This document shows, piece by piece, positions 1 through 11,335 of a stretch of 64,000 nucleotides of DNA (position 1 is its first letter; each line of letters opens with the position of its first letter). Under the pieces are notes generated by a model that saw only the letters and a list, made by a program, of their open reading frames with translations, was not told the origin of the DNA and searched no databases. Source of the stretch: Diphasiastrum complanatum. Its lineage: Eukaryota > Streptophyta > Lycopodiopsida > Lycopodiales > Lycopodiaceae. The translations under genes were made by a program, and so were the position numbers. The stretch covers positions 36,593,089-36,657,088 of the forward strand of contig CM055096.1 in assembly GCA_029204225.1 (NCBI GenBank), read 5' to 3'.

Positions 1-225
1 ATAATTTGCCATGTGTCTGATCTACGTGGCTTGCCATGTGGCAGCCTGCGACAAGCTTGGCAGATAGCAGGCCTATGACATTCATATGTGGCCTGCTACA
101 CAAGCATATGGTAGGCCTATGTGGCTTGCCACATGGCAAACCCCAAGCTTGCATGGTTTTCCATGTGGCATGCCTACATGACAGGCCACAATGAGGTGAC
201 CTCCGGCCACATTCGATCTTTGATT
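1..225. repeat. Short interspersed direct and inverted repeats
   Basis: The stretch is built from recurring variants of GTGGCTTGCCA, CATGTGGCA and GGCCTGC/GTAGGCCT in both orientations. It has no sustained reading frame. It looks like a degenerate satellite or the edge of a repeat that continues left of the window. Confidence 0.4.
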
Positions 226-480
226 TGTGGGGAGGGTTGTTTTCTTAAGGAGGCACTTTATTTTTTTCTTAAGGGGGCACTTTAAGGTTGCACCCCCTCC
301 CCTCCCCTCCCCTCGAAAAAATAAAGAGGTTTTTTTTCCTTGTGGGGGGGGGGAGGATTTAGCCTCCCCACACATTTCTTTTTTAGGGTGGAGGAGAGAG
401 CTACATTTCTCCCAAACCCACCCCCCCCCCCCACTTTTTTGGGGGGGGGAGGGAGGTGGGTCTTGGCACAACCCCCCTTG
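226..480. repeat. Homopurine/homopyrimidine G-rich tract
   Basis: Strand-asymmetric runs of G and C (several of 8 to 13 bases) alternate with A/T runs. A short duplicated unit (CTTAAGG...GGCACTTTA) occurs twice near 245-285. Open frames cross it on both strands, but they are compositional artefacts rich in Pro, Gly and Lys. The tract could form triplex or G-quadruplex structures. No gene is seen. Confidence 0.5.
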
Positions 481-693
481 ACATTTTCCACTCTCTGAGC
501 AACATGGAGGGGCATGTGCAATGCGTCGTCTAGCAAAAAAATTGAAAATGAAAAGAATGTTGTGCCACAGACCATGGGGAGGGGGAGGATGGCTAAGTAG
601 ATCAATCACCCGCTCTAAGCATCATCCAGACGTCTTGACCACAAGCTTCCACCCAAATTGTCTGCCGCTCGTCAATGACCGTCTAACCCACTA

Positions 694-711
694 GTGTGTG
701 TGTGTGTGTGT

Positions 712-750
<39 letters not shown>
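694..750. repeat. (GT)n(AC)n compound inverted microsatellite
   Basis: About nine GT units run directly into about nineteen AC units, so the two halves are self-complementary and can fold back. Confidence 0.9.
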
Positions 751-755
<5 letters not shown>

Positions 756-1406
756 GTAGATTCTAGTACTGCTTTCAAAAGTCAAAATCAATTGAAAACT
801 AAAATTTACCTTTGAAACTTATACTTTTTTATACTTGTTGAATGTAACAACTTTCAGAGCTATCTGAATAAGGGCATGATGTGCACATTACATTATTTGA
901 GCTTGTATGAGAACCTTTACATATATATAGTTCACACATATCAAGATGTGAATGTCAATGGATGCCAAGAGAAAGAAGACGCTCACAAGACCACAAACAA
1001 GTATAAAAACAATAGCTAGTGTCCAATCATAGTGCAATATTCATCTAGTTCTTATACTTGAGTACTTATACATTGTTTGGAAGGGCAAAGTCTTTTGTCA
1101 AAGAAAAGAATCAAATTTGGCCTTTGTTAGTTATCAACTCATGGGATCATAGAGAATCTAATGGATTCGTTGTAATCTTTATGCTAGGAAATGATGCCAT
1201 AAAAGTTGTCATATTATGGTGAATGATCCAAAGGAAAGATTACCAAAAAAATTTGTTCACTTACATAATGGATGACTTGCTATGATAATATGCAAAATGA
1301 CATGTTTAACACCCTCTCTTTGAGTGGCCACACCCTTCCCTCCTAAAAAAAGTGCAGCCCACCTATGACTTCTTTGTTTCTATCATCTCTCTTCCCAAGT
1401 GTGGGG

Positions 1407-1510
<104 letters not shown>

Positions 1511-3281
1511 CCAACTGGATACCATGTAAGACTCCGAACCCATCTCTTTTGTAAGATATGTTTTATGATTCATAAAATTATTATGAGCACTTTTATGAGA
1601 ACTCTTCTATATTTGCATGACCTTTGGCCATAATGGCCCTTTTTCAATGATCAATGCACTTCATAAAAACAAGGACACGTTTTAGAGAAATCCTTTCCTT
1701 TTTGTTGGGCACATGGTGTTGTCTTGTCTAGTAATTATATAATGTATAATTATAATAAATAAGTGCGAAGGCTTCAAGCACCTTGTGAGTGTAATTACGC
1801 CCAGTTGAATAAGCACATAGTTGATTTATATAAATTGTAATTTAGAAATAAAAAGACTTGGCACCAAAGGATCAGGTTATAGATTAGTTAGAGGCCTAAG
1901 AATCAAGTTAGAAGATACAAAGCCAATTCTCGCAGGTTGGTGGTCCTCATGAATCATGTGTGCGCCTCTTTGCCAATTTGGTACGATAAAATTCAATTGA
2001 AGGGTGTGGATTGAAATTCTTGCCATTTTGTAACAGACACTAAGAATAGAAATGTAATGTCTTCCCCAAGAATAGAAAGGCACCATTTGTGCTCCATTAT
2101 CATATACAAATTCTTTGTTGAATCGGGATATCAAATATTTTTTAAATTTGAATGACGGCTTTTATTATGTCTGCCATTAGTTTTAGGGAAATGGATTATA
2201 TGACCCCTAGAATAATTAATTATGTTAACTTAAATGATGGTTTCTGGTTGTCATTTTCTCCCATTTTGGCCTAGTGATTGGAACATAGCAACAAGTAGAA
2301 GGAGATACTTTTGTGAGCATTTGGTATAGTGGGTGAATATCTTCATTCTTCGTGCCATATACACAATGCACACATACTTTGTCACATCATGAACAAAAAG
2401 AGGAAGAAGTCTCACACAAACCACAAAGAAGTATGACCGACAATAGCTAGTTTCTTATCATACTATGACATTTGTCTAGTTCTCATACTTGAGTGCTTGA
2501 AGATTTCCCTTTTAAGTAAGCAAATTCCTCATAAGTAAAAATAAATTACCTTTATGAGAATGCCTGTGAGATACATACATTTTCAATTAGACACTAGAGT
2601 AAAGAAATTTAGATTTTCAATTCAATAAATTCAAAATTACTCATCATATTTTCTTATAATCTTCTGATAACAATTAAGTATCAATTTACGATATGTCAAT
2701 CATAAATATTTAGAATCTCATGATTCGTCAATCGTAATTCACAAGATTTCAAAACCATAGTTAATCATTGAAATATACTAGAGTATATTTACAACATCCC
2801 AAAAATTATAAGACTAATTCTAGAATCTCTTTCCTCAACGAGAATTATTGAATTTCATGAATATCCTTCCTACCTGATCCTTAAAAAGGTATCAGTTATC
2901 CAAACTCTATGATCAATCAAATAATTAAAGACAAAAGACATGCCAAAACAATTTTAGCATTCGTCTTTACTTACAGAAACATTATACAGTCCTCTAGAAT
3001 GAAATCTAGCGATTACAAAATTCTACTGAATTTCAACTAAATTTAGTGGTTATTCTTGATATGTAAATAAAATATCCTTTCCACAGAAAGAACCATTAAC
3101 CTGCAAATAATTGTTCCGAACATTACTTGTTCATATGTCCACTAGCTGAAGTATACAATATAAACTCAGTACATAGGGACAAATAATAGATCCACAAGAT
3201 TGAGACGTACATAACTAAAATATTCCACTATGATCCAATACATAAACATAGGCTATAATCTAACAGATTCTTCCATAATCC

Positions 3282-5560
3282 TTGGATAAGCTTGGCGGTG
3301 GAGTGCGTCCCATTGTTGTTGGAGAGGTTTTATATAGATTGGTTTCTAGGGCTCTTGGTTTTCAGCTTCATGATAGTTTTCATGACCACCTATTTCCTCA
3401 TCAGTTTGGTTGTGCTACTCGTGGCGGTTGCGAGACAATCATACATGCTTTGCGTGCTACCTTGGATCTTCATCCAGATTGGGTTGTCCTTCAAGTGGAT
3501 GTTCAAAATGCTTTCAATTCTGTTTCCCGAGGGGCCATTTTCCAAGAACTTCGTGTGGCTCACGGTCCTCTCACTTAGCTCATCCCGTTTGTTTGCTCTT
3601 TTTATTCCATGGATGCGCCTCTTTATTTCAGTCTTGCTTCTCGCTCAGGTGATGTTTCGGTTATCTCGTCTGCTGATGGTATTAGACAAGGTGATCCCTT
3701 GGGTGGTGTTATTTTTGCTTTGGCACACTTTCGGGCATTGCGTGCTTCTTCTGCTACTTTTCCTTCTTGTTTGTTTCTCTCTATTGCTGATGACATGCAT
3801 ATTGTGGGACCTGCTAATGACGTCTTTCCGGCTTTCCTACATTTCTCTCAACAACTTTCGGCTTTGGGCCTCACTGTCAATCCCTCTAAGTGCGTTGCTT
3901 GGTGTCCTCAAGGCCTCCTTCTTGAGCTCCCTTTATCTAGGTTTCAATACTCTGGTTGATGGGATTCGAGCGCTTGGTATTCCTATAGGTTTCTAGGATT
4001 TTGTGGCTTCCTCTTTGCAGGACACTTTGGGCGCGCATCTTTGTCATGCTAATTTGCTACCAAAGCTTGGCAATGCTCAAGTTGCTCTAGGGATTCTCAC
4101 TCAATGCTTCGCTCAACGACCAAGTTATATTCTACAGTGTGTTCCTCCCACTCCTGATGTTTTGCCTTTGCTACAAGATTTCGATAATACTTTATCAGAT
4201 ATTCTGGGTCGCTTGATGGGTTCAGAATCCTTTCGTATTCCCAATGGTCAATTCGTTACACAACAAGTCTCTCTTCCCGCTTCGTCCGGAGGTGTTGGTC
4301 TTTCTTGCACAGCTTCTATTGCTCCAGGTGCTTTTATGGGAAGTTGGGCCCTTGTTGCCTCTGCACTTATCTCTCAATTTCAGCAGGACAACAAGCCCAT
4401 TTTTCTTGATTCAGTAGCTCATGTGGAAACATGCATTCTTCCTTTCTAACAACATCTTCGTGCGGCCAAGGATCTCATCCCTCCACCTATGCGAGCTTCT
4501 TTGCCTCCCTTTGAGACTTTGCTTAGCCATCAATGTTTTAGAAGTATCTTTTTGAGCGCTTCCACTCACATGCTTTCACTCAGCTTCTCAGTGATTCACC
4601 TTCCGATGAGACTCGGGATCGCCTTTTGTCTTGTGCAAGCCCGGGTGCTTGTGCTTGGCTTGTTTCGTGCCCTGTTGTTCTACACTTGCTCCTTTCTTCA
4701 AAGTTGTTTCTCACCTCTCTTCGGGTTAGGTTGGGTCTCCCACATCCAGTGCTGGCAGGTTTGACAAAATGTTCCTGTGGTCACCCTGTTGATCCTATTG
4801 GCACTCATCTCATGCGTTGCCCTTTTGGCGGAGAGTTCATTGCGACTCATGATTCCATTCGTGACGTATTGGCATCTATTGCACATGAGTGCGACTTTCA
4901 TGTTGTCCGAGAGTAGACCCACATCTTGCCTGTGTTTGATTCACAGTCGCCTCGGCGTCGAGTTGATCTTGTTCTTTCGCACGAGGGGATTCACACGCTT
5001 GGGGATGTTGTTGTTGCTGATCCTTTGTAGCCAGACCTCCTTTACCGTGCTCCAACTACTCAAGGTGCCGCTGCTTCTCATGCAGCTCAAGATAAAGAAC
5101 GAGATTATTCACATCGCACTCCTGGAGAAGACTTTATTCCTTTTGCTTTGGAAATATATGGTGCTTGCATAAGATATTCAATTATTTTCTATCATCTTGT
5201 GCAGGTTTTGCAGCAAAACTCCAAGGACGTGGTGCCTCACCTTTATCTATCATTACGGCTTATTATCGTCAACGAGTTTCTATGACTTTACAACGCATTC
5301 AGGCACTTGCAATACTTCGATGTGCCGTAGTTGCAGGAACGGCTGCTTCACAGCTTCCTGCACTACCAAAACTTCCAACTGTCCTAACTAGCGACTTACA
5401 CCAAGTAGTAGGCTTTATGTAGATACTCTGCAAGATTGTTGCTTTGTTATAGTTGTACAGTATCTCAATTCACCTTATGGCCTTCCCGCTTTCAACATGC
5501 ATTCCTTTGTACTCTGATGGGTTTTCCCATCTTTTATTAATAAAAACAGGACGTTCCCTT
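3282..5560 (+). mobile_element. Decayed non-LTR retrotransposon: reverse transcriptase plus C-terminal domain
   Basis: A reverse transcriptase is spread over shifted frames. It starts with GGGVRPIVVGEVLYRLVSRA and FGCATRGG, followed by VVLQVDVQNAFNSVSR (first catalytic Asp, about 3490-3530), then DGIRQGDPLGG (about 3680) and SIADDMHIVGP (about 3785-3815), where ADD replaces the usual YxDD first residue. Downstream, about 4760-4830, is a Cys/His cluster (CSCGHPVDPIGTHLMRC), then an RRRVDLVLS...VVADP segment. That segment is compatible with a restriction-like (PD-(D/E)XK) endonuclease domain placed after the RT. Frameshifts and in-frame stops (for example at 4914) show it is dead. The 5' end is missing. 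The 3' end near 5,550 is inferred from a TTATTAATAAAA tail. The exact clade is unresolved. Confidence 0.75.
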
Positions 5561-5669
5561 ACAAAACATCGTTTTGTCATTGAAAGGATCTTTTACAAGT
5601 CTATTAGAGGAACAATATTATGGCCAGTTTTCTTAGGTAAGGAAAGTGCGAACAAAAAGGCATTTTTTT

Positions 5670-5733
5670 GGAGGCTCCATCACTCCCGGACCATGAGCGA
5701 TGGCACTCCTGGTCTCGGGGTGATGGAGCCTCC
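5670..5733. repeat. Fold-back palindrome, about 24-bp arms
   Basis: GGAGGCTCCATCACTCCCGG at the left pairs with CTCGGGGTGATGGAGCCTCC at the right with two or three mismatches, around a loop of about 16 bases. It is GC-rich within AT-rich DNA. It could be a structured RNA precursor or a tiny fold-back element. Confidence 0.75.
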
Positions 5734-6673
5734 AAACTAGCTACGCAATTTTGTCCCAATTCGAGTCGAAATTTTAAATACCAAGTGAAATCATGTGATA
5801 TTGAATTATACATGTTGTGTATAAGCATTTTTGTATAGTTCCATGCTTTCTCAAATTTCAAAGTATAATAGAGGTTAACTAATGATTGATATGATATTGC
5901 TCTACATAAAATGCATTGAATGTACATACTCAAAATGGAGCAAACCAACTTCTCGTAATTGAAATATGCAAACTTAGAATAATGAGACCATGCTTTCGAT
6001 GCAAAACCTAATCATAGTGTGCTCTTTGTTTTCTGATGTCTGTTCTTTGCGATTGGTGCTGACCTAATCATAGAACTAGAGGTATGTTCTCGGATGCTAG
6101 TGAGGGAGCCAGTGCTAGTGAGGATGCATATGCTTTCTCTAAGTATAATATAGTATGATGTACTAGTTTGTTCGCTACTAGAAGAGTATGCGCAAGACAA
6201 GCAATATATGTCTGAAGTTGAATAGAAATACGTCTTAACTTAAAAACTGACAAACTAGTTAAAACAACGATGTAGAAGAAAAATAACATACGATAATATG
6301 ATTCGTTGGAGATCATTAGAAATAAAAAGAAAAAAATATTTTCCAAAAAAATTTGCACAAAGCTCAATATGAAATCAAGGTCTAGTAGACTACAACAAAA
6401 AGCACAACCGAACACACAGAAGACATCGACCCTGGCCACAACAAGCTGTAGTGTAACACCAAGATCATCGTATATTAATTTGTCTGGTACAAGTGTATGA
6501 AAGATTTTGAAGAGTTCTAATCATTAACATAGCTCCATCTGTACTTAGTTGACAAATATAAACTAATCTATTTACAATTAGAAGTGTCAATCAATATGCA
6601 AACAATTAGAAATAGAGAGTTACAAGACAACTCCATAAATGAAGCTGCATTGAAAACCCATTTTGTTACTAAA

Positions 6674-6756
6674 TCATCTAGCAAGTGACTGAGTTAAGTG
6701 CACATCTTCGTCACCATCAACTGACATTGTTCTCCATCTTAGAATCTTGATCAAGT
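6674..6756 (-). other. Possible terminal exon of an unrecognised minus-strand gene
   Basis: A good acceptor (pyrimidine-rich GTTCTGTTGCAG on the minus strand) precedes an open stretch reading LIKILRWRTMSVDGDEDVHL and then TQSLAR and a stop. Further upstream on the same strand, about 6,895-7,080, are two more open stretches (RRLAYEFLAHKRKTITISG and HVQQRKQKLTLKIIEGMKR) that do not join in one frame. I do not recognise the protein. It may be a pseudogene or chance. Confidence 0.15.
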
Positions 6757-7086
6757 CTGCAACAGAACACAAAACAACACTGAATCCACCTAATTTGGAG
6801 AACACAAATAGAACAGACACAACAATCACAATAGTCATAAGCAATGAAAGCAAACATGTAACATAAAAATTGAAGACTTTGATTTTCATTATTAGGCTGA
6901 GAATGGACATATCGTGCTACTTCGTATACAGAGGACTGCGATGCTGAATTTCGTTTCATCCCCTCTATAATTTTCAATGTCAGCTTCTGTTTTCTTTGTT
7001 GAACATGGTTTAGAAACCGCTAATGGTGATGGTTTTTCGCTTGTGAGCAAGAAATTCATATGCTAGCCTTCTCTGTTTACAAAAGC

Positions 7087-7087
<1 letters not shown>

Positions 7088-7134
<47 letters not shown>
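7088..7134. repeat. (TG)n microsatellite
   Basis: About 23 uninterrupted TG units. Confidence 0.97.
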
Positions 7135-7137
<3 letters not shown>

Positions 7138-9161
7138 TTATTTATGATATATTAAGTAGATTTAATATTAACAAGAAACTTAATCTTTTTGTTTCTCTAG
7201 GCATAATCTAATGATACAAATGACATCTGAAATGAGATTTCTAAATTTGGATCTAATTCAATTTCATTGATAGGAATACATAAAATATTGTTGATGTCAA
7301 TTACTAACTGTAATCCATTATCCTTCCACATGGATTGATCCCGAAATAAACAAAGCTTTTTTGGAAGCTAGCTCAATGGTTCAAATGATAGAAAGAGAGA
7401 ATACCTTGGAATAGTTGTAATCGCTTTGTTTTCATCATAAAAGGATTATTTATTGTTTTGAAAATTGTCGTACTAGATCTAAAACCAGAATAGAAAATTA
7501 TTCTTTTCATAAACATTTTACAAAAAATCGTTTGAAAGAACACTGAGCAAGCTTTGTAAAATATTTGAGATGTTTCCACAAGGTTAGTGTTTGTTAGAAA
7601 AAGTTAGTTGTTAAAGAGCCATCTTTTTGATCAAGTGTAAGATGGCAAAAAGAGAGGTGGCGATTTTCCTCTCAATTTTATAAACTAGGAGATTCGCCTT
7701 TCTCCCAAACGCCAATGCAATATGAAAAATGAAATTCGAAATTGCCATATGCAAATTGCCATGAAATATTCCAAATATTCTACAAAGCTTGCAAACTGTT
7801 CTTTCAAATAATAATTCCTTATTCTATATTTTCTTAAATCCAAATCGTGAAAATAGATTTTGTAATTTAGCATTTGGAATTCAAAATTTCAAATTCATGG
7901 TTACAATTTAGCATATAATTGATTGAGCATCAAAATAATTATCAACATGTTAACATATTTTACATTCAATTAGAATTTATTATGATTAAATATAATTCTT
8001 TTTTCATGTTCTTGCAAATATACAAAAGCCATGTATTTCAAAAATTATTTATAACTCCACTTTGTAAATTACATGGAAAAGAAAAAGGTATAAATTGAAA
8101 TTGTTCATCTATTTTTTTAGTTATTATTCTATTAAAATCTTTTCATAAATTGAAAATAGGAGATGGATGTGCTAGTCATACTAGGATTTTTAAGTTATTT
8201 ATTGATCCTTCTAGAGTAGGTTCTCTATCATAGGTAGGACACCAAACATGTTTCTTTGTAACCTATTAACCAAATTCTGAATGCTGAAATAGATGCTAAA
8301 GAAATACCCCTTCCTCGTAAACTCATTTTGAATCATGATCTTATGACCAATTTTATCCAAGTTTTGGTAAACGATTACTTTCATTTTTTATTTTGAATTG
8401 TATCAGCTCTTCTGTCATGATTAATGTATGCCTTCTCTTATGAATCTATCATTTGATTGCTCAAATGCAAGCAATAGATTTCGAAATTTGTATAGGGACT
8501 ACACAAAAACAAATTTTAATGATTACATAAAATTTGCTTTGATAACATTCACAATGCGAAAGTATTGTTAAGCTATGAAAAATTAGAAGAATATTTTGTT
8601 GTTTTATCTATTTTTTGAAATTTTGTACAATATGAATTTTTGGGGTTACCTGATAAAAGTGAAACAATGAATATTTCTGACTCATATGACGAATACAGGA
8701 GGTACTTGAATGATTTCTGAGGAGCTCATAAATCCACTCTACAACAATAGAAAAAACAAAAATACAATGATGTGTAATTAGGAGTTGTTTTCATAATCTT
8801 CAGTATCAAATTGTACACGATCAGTCCGATACAATAATCTCACTTTAAATGATAGATTGAAATTCCTCTGAACATACAAATGAAGTAGTTAAAAATGTAC
8901 TTTGAGTAGTGAGACTTTGTATTCTTCAATTTGTTTAAGAAGTTTGCAAGAAATCAGAGATTATAATTGTTCTAAATTTGTATCAGATTTTTATGCACTA
9001 ATTTAAGTTAGAAAAGCATCTGAATTTATGCTATGTTTTCACAAAGAGTAGTCAAATGCTAGCAGACTTAGAGATAGCAAGTGGTAAATGGCCACAATTT
9101 GACCAACATGTTCTTCTGCTTTATGTTGAGGCACAGAAAATTGATGCATCGGAAAGATTCT

Positions 9162-9571
9162 ATTGAATCAAAAATAGTGAAATTGAAACTAATCACTTGT
9201 CTACTTGTTGAGCTTCAAAAACAAGTACACAAAGAAACAGAAACTGAGCAAGAAATACACAAGTTCTCTTGGAGCAAATTCTATTAAAATCAATAGTCTG
9301 ATAATTTCTACATGCACTCTGAAAATATCTCATCACCCCCCCTCGGGGGGGGGTGTGATGAGATATTTTCAGAGTGCATGTAGAAATTGAATCAAATATG
9401 GTGAAATTGAAACTAATCACTTGTCTACTTGTTGAGCTTCAAAAACAAGTACACAAAGAAACAGAAACTGAGCAAGAAATACACAAGTTCTCTTGGAGCA
9501 AATTCTACTGAAATCAATACAGTCTGATAATTTCTACATGCACTCTGAAAATATCTCATCACCCCCCCCCC
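9162..9571. repeat. Long direct repeat, two copies of about 180 bp
   Basis: Copy 1 (about 9162-9342) and copy 2 (about 9385-9571) both run from ATTGAATCAAA, through AACTAATCACTTGTCTAC and GAGCAAGAAATACACAAG, to TCATCACCCCCC. Few positions differ. The spacer is the inverted second arm of a hairpin, so the arrangement is direct repeat, inverted arm, direct repeat. Confidence 0.9.
9303..9388. repeat. Near-perfect 86-bp hairpin with C/G-run loop
   Basis: The arm TTTCTACATGCACTCTGAAA continuing to ATATCTCATCAC is mirrored as its reverse complement after a poly-C/poly-G centre. It is nearly perfect apart from the centre. It lies at the junction of the two direct-repeat copies. Confidence 0.92.
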
Positions 9572-10494
9572 CTCCCCAACACACACACATGTACAAACCT
9601 TAGAAGAGTTCTAATTGCATATTGTTCTACAAAACGCGGCAGCAAAAATACCTGGTAAAGTTCAAGAAACAATTTTTTGAATGTCTCAGATAGCAGTGTT
9701 CTTGTGAATCACAGAAGTCCAGCTACAAACTGCTAGTCTGGCAGCAAAATGTGGTCAATCTATTACGTCGCTGATGTGGCAGCAAAACTTCCACCTGACT
9801 AAAATGCACTTGCAAACTGATCAAACCTTATCACTCTTCTAGCAACAAACTTATTCTCTGTCTGACAGCCTGTTGATCGCTAATCAGATGCAAACGAATA
9901 CGTTCACACTCAACGAGACAGCAATACCTTCACACTCAACGAGGCAGCAGAGGACTTGCTAAGAAAACGATTTTCACGATTCAGGCATAACATGTGCAAC
10001 CTGTTGATCGTTGACCACATGCAATTGAAACAATAGTGAGAAACGTTGGAGTCTCTGTTGATCGCTGTGTTTCTGTTTGCTACTTTGCTCTCTATTGCAA
10101 ATTGAGACAAACTGATATCAACAAACTGCTCCATAGTCTGCAAAAAAAACATCCACTGATTTTGTGCAGCAAACGTCCGCTCCTTCCCTGGTTTTTCACA
10201 AAAATCTACCTGCAAATATGAACTCTGCAACGTTCTGCCACCTTCAACTTTCTAACGTTGTAAGCTGTGCCACTCCTTTGCAAAGCGCTACTCTCCTATT
10301 GTAATCGTTTATATGCTATGCAGCAACAACCCAAGAAAAAGCAACATAAAAGCACATCTACGACCAGAAACTCGCATCGAAACTGCCAACAGAAAAGCGG
10401 TTCTTGCCTTTCGGACATGCAATAGAGGAAGAAAAGAAATTCGCATGCAACTGCAAAGACAAAAGCAAAAGCTCTTCTTGTTATGAACACTCAC

Positions 10495-10650
10495 CTCTCA
10501 TTGAAGGGTATGTTGTTATCAACACTTGAGCTCTCATTGAAGGGTACGTGCAGGTACTCACAAATGTACCTCAAGAATAAAAAATAAGAACAAGAAGCCC
10601 TCTGGGCTTAAAGGATTGACCTCTCATTTAAGGGTATGTGCAGATACTCA
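10495..10650. repeat. Triplicated short motif
   Basis: CTCTCATTGAAGGGTA (or CTCTCATTTAAGGGTA) occurs three times, at about 10,495, 10,531 and 10,621. The last two are followed by a shared GTGCAGGTACTCA-like stretch. Confidence 0.6.
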
Positions 10651-11198
10651 AGAAAGTGCCCGACGAGCAAGAATCAAAACTTTGAAGCTTTCTAAGCTTA
10701 ATGACAGTAACAAGAAGACTCAACCGAGTCTATAAAGAAGACTCAACCGATTCTATAAGAATTGAAGAAGAAATTGAAGGACTGATCATCCTTTACGTCA
10801 CATTCCACTATGACATAGGATGGGCAACCTCTAGAAAACAAGCCTAGGAATTGGTGAAAATTATGCAAGATAAGATGGGCATATAACTCACTATCCTAGA
10901 ACGTTTTGCACTCAGGGTGTAAACCTAGCTTGAGACAATAAAAACTAAGATAAAAGGCCAAATCTAAAAATCTTAGGCCACCTACCTTCACCTAATCTAA
11001 TCCACCTCACACACTATAAAGTGAGCCTTATTTCTCTTGGACTAAGAGTTTGCATGCACTTCTATCAAAGACTACTGCTAAAACTCAGACACTTCTGCTG
11101 ATCTGGAATTCTTTTCAATCATTTTCGCGTCTATCTGAGGATAAAAATGGCACTTTGAATGGCTAGAAAAGAAGACGATCAGAGAAGTGAATTCCATG

Positions 11199-11335
11199 GA
11201 GACTTGAGCGCTTTTCCAAAAGAGATTTGAGCACATTTTTAGAAGAAATCTGGGCGCACTTTCTGAAGAGACCTGAGCGCAACTCCAGATGAGACCCTAG
11301 CGCATTTCCAGAAGAGATCCATCGCACTTTTGTTT
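11199..11335. repeat. 23-bp minisatellite, about six degenerate units
   Basis: Five units of exactly 23 bases and a sixth partial unit follow the consensus GAGACCTGAGCGCATTTCCAGAA. They start at 11199, 11222, 11245, 11268, 11291 and 11314. Unit length is conserved although bases vary. Confidence 0.85.

Larger units (their letters stand above)
5734..9161. other. AT-rich intergenic DNA
   Basis: No recognisable gene. It contains a GT microsatellite and one possible small exon set near 6,674-7,080, both listed separately. All other frames are short and show no family resemblance. Confidence 0.45.

Noticed and set aside
82-609. A 175-codon minus-strand ORF and its overlapping plus-strand frames
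   Set aside because: They run through the homopolymer-rich tract; composition is Pro/Gly/Lys runs with no family resemblance.
3292-3996. 234-codon hydrophobic plus-strand ORF
   Set aside because: It is an out-of-frame shadow of the reverse transcriptase; the RT motifs lie in the other frames.
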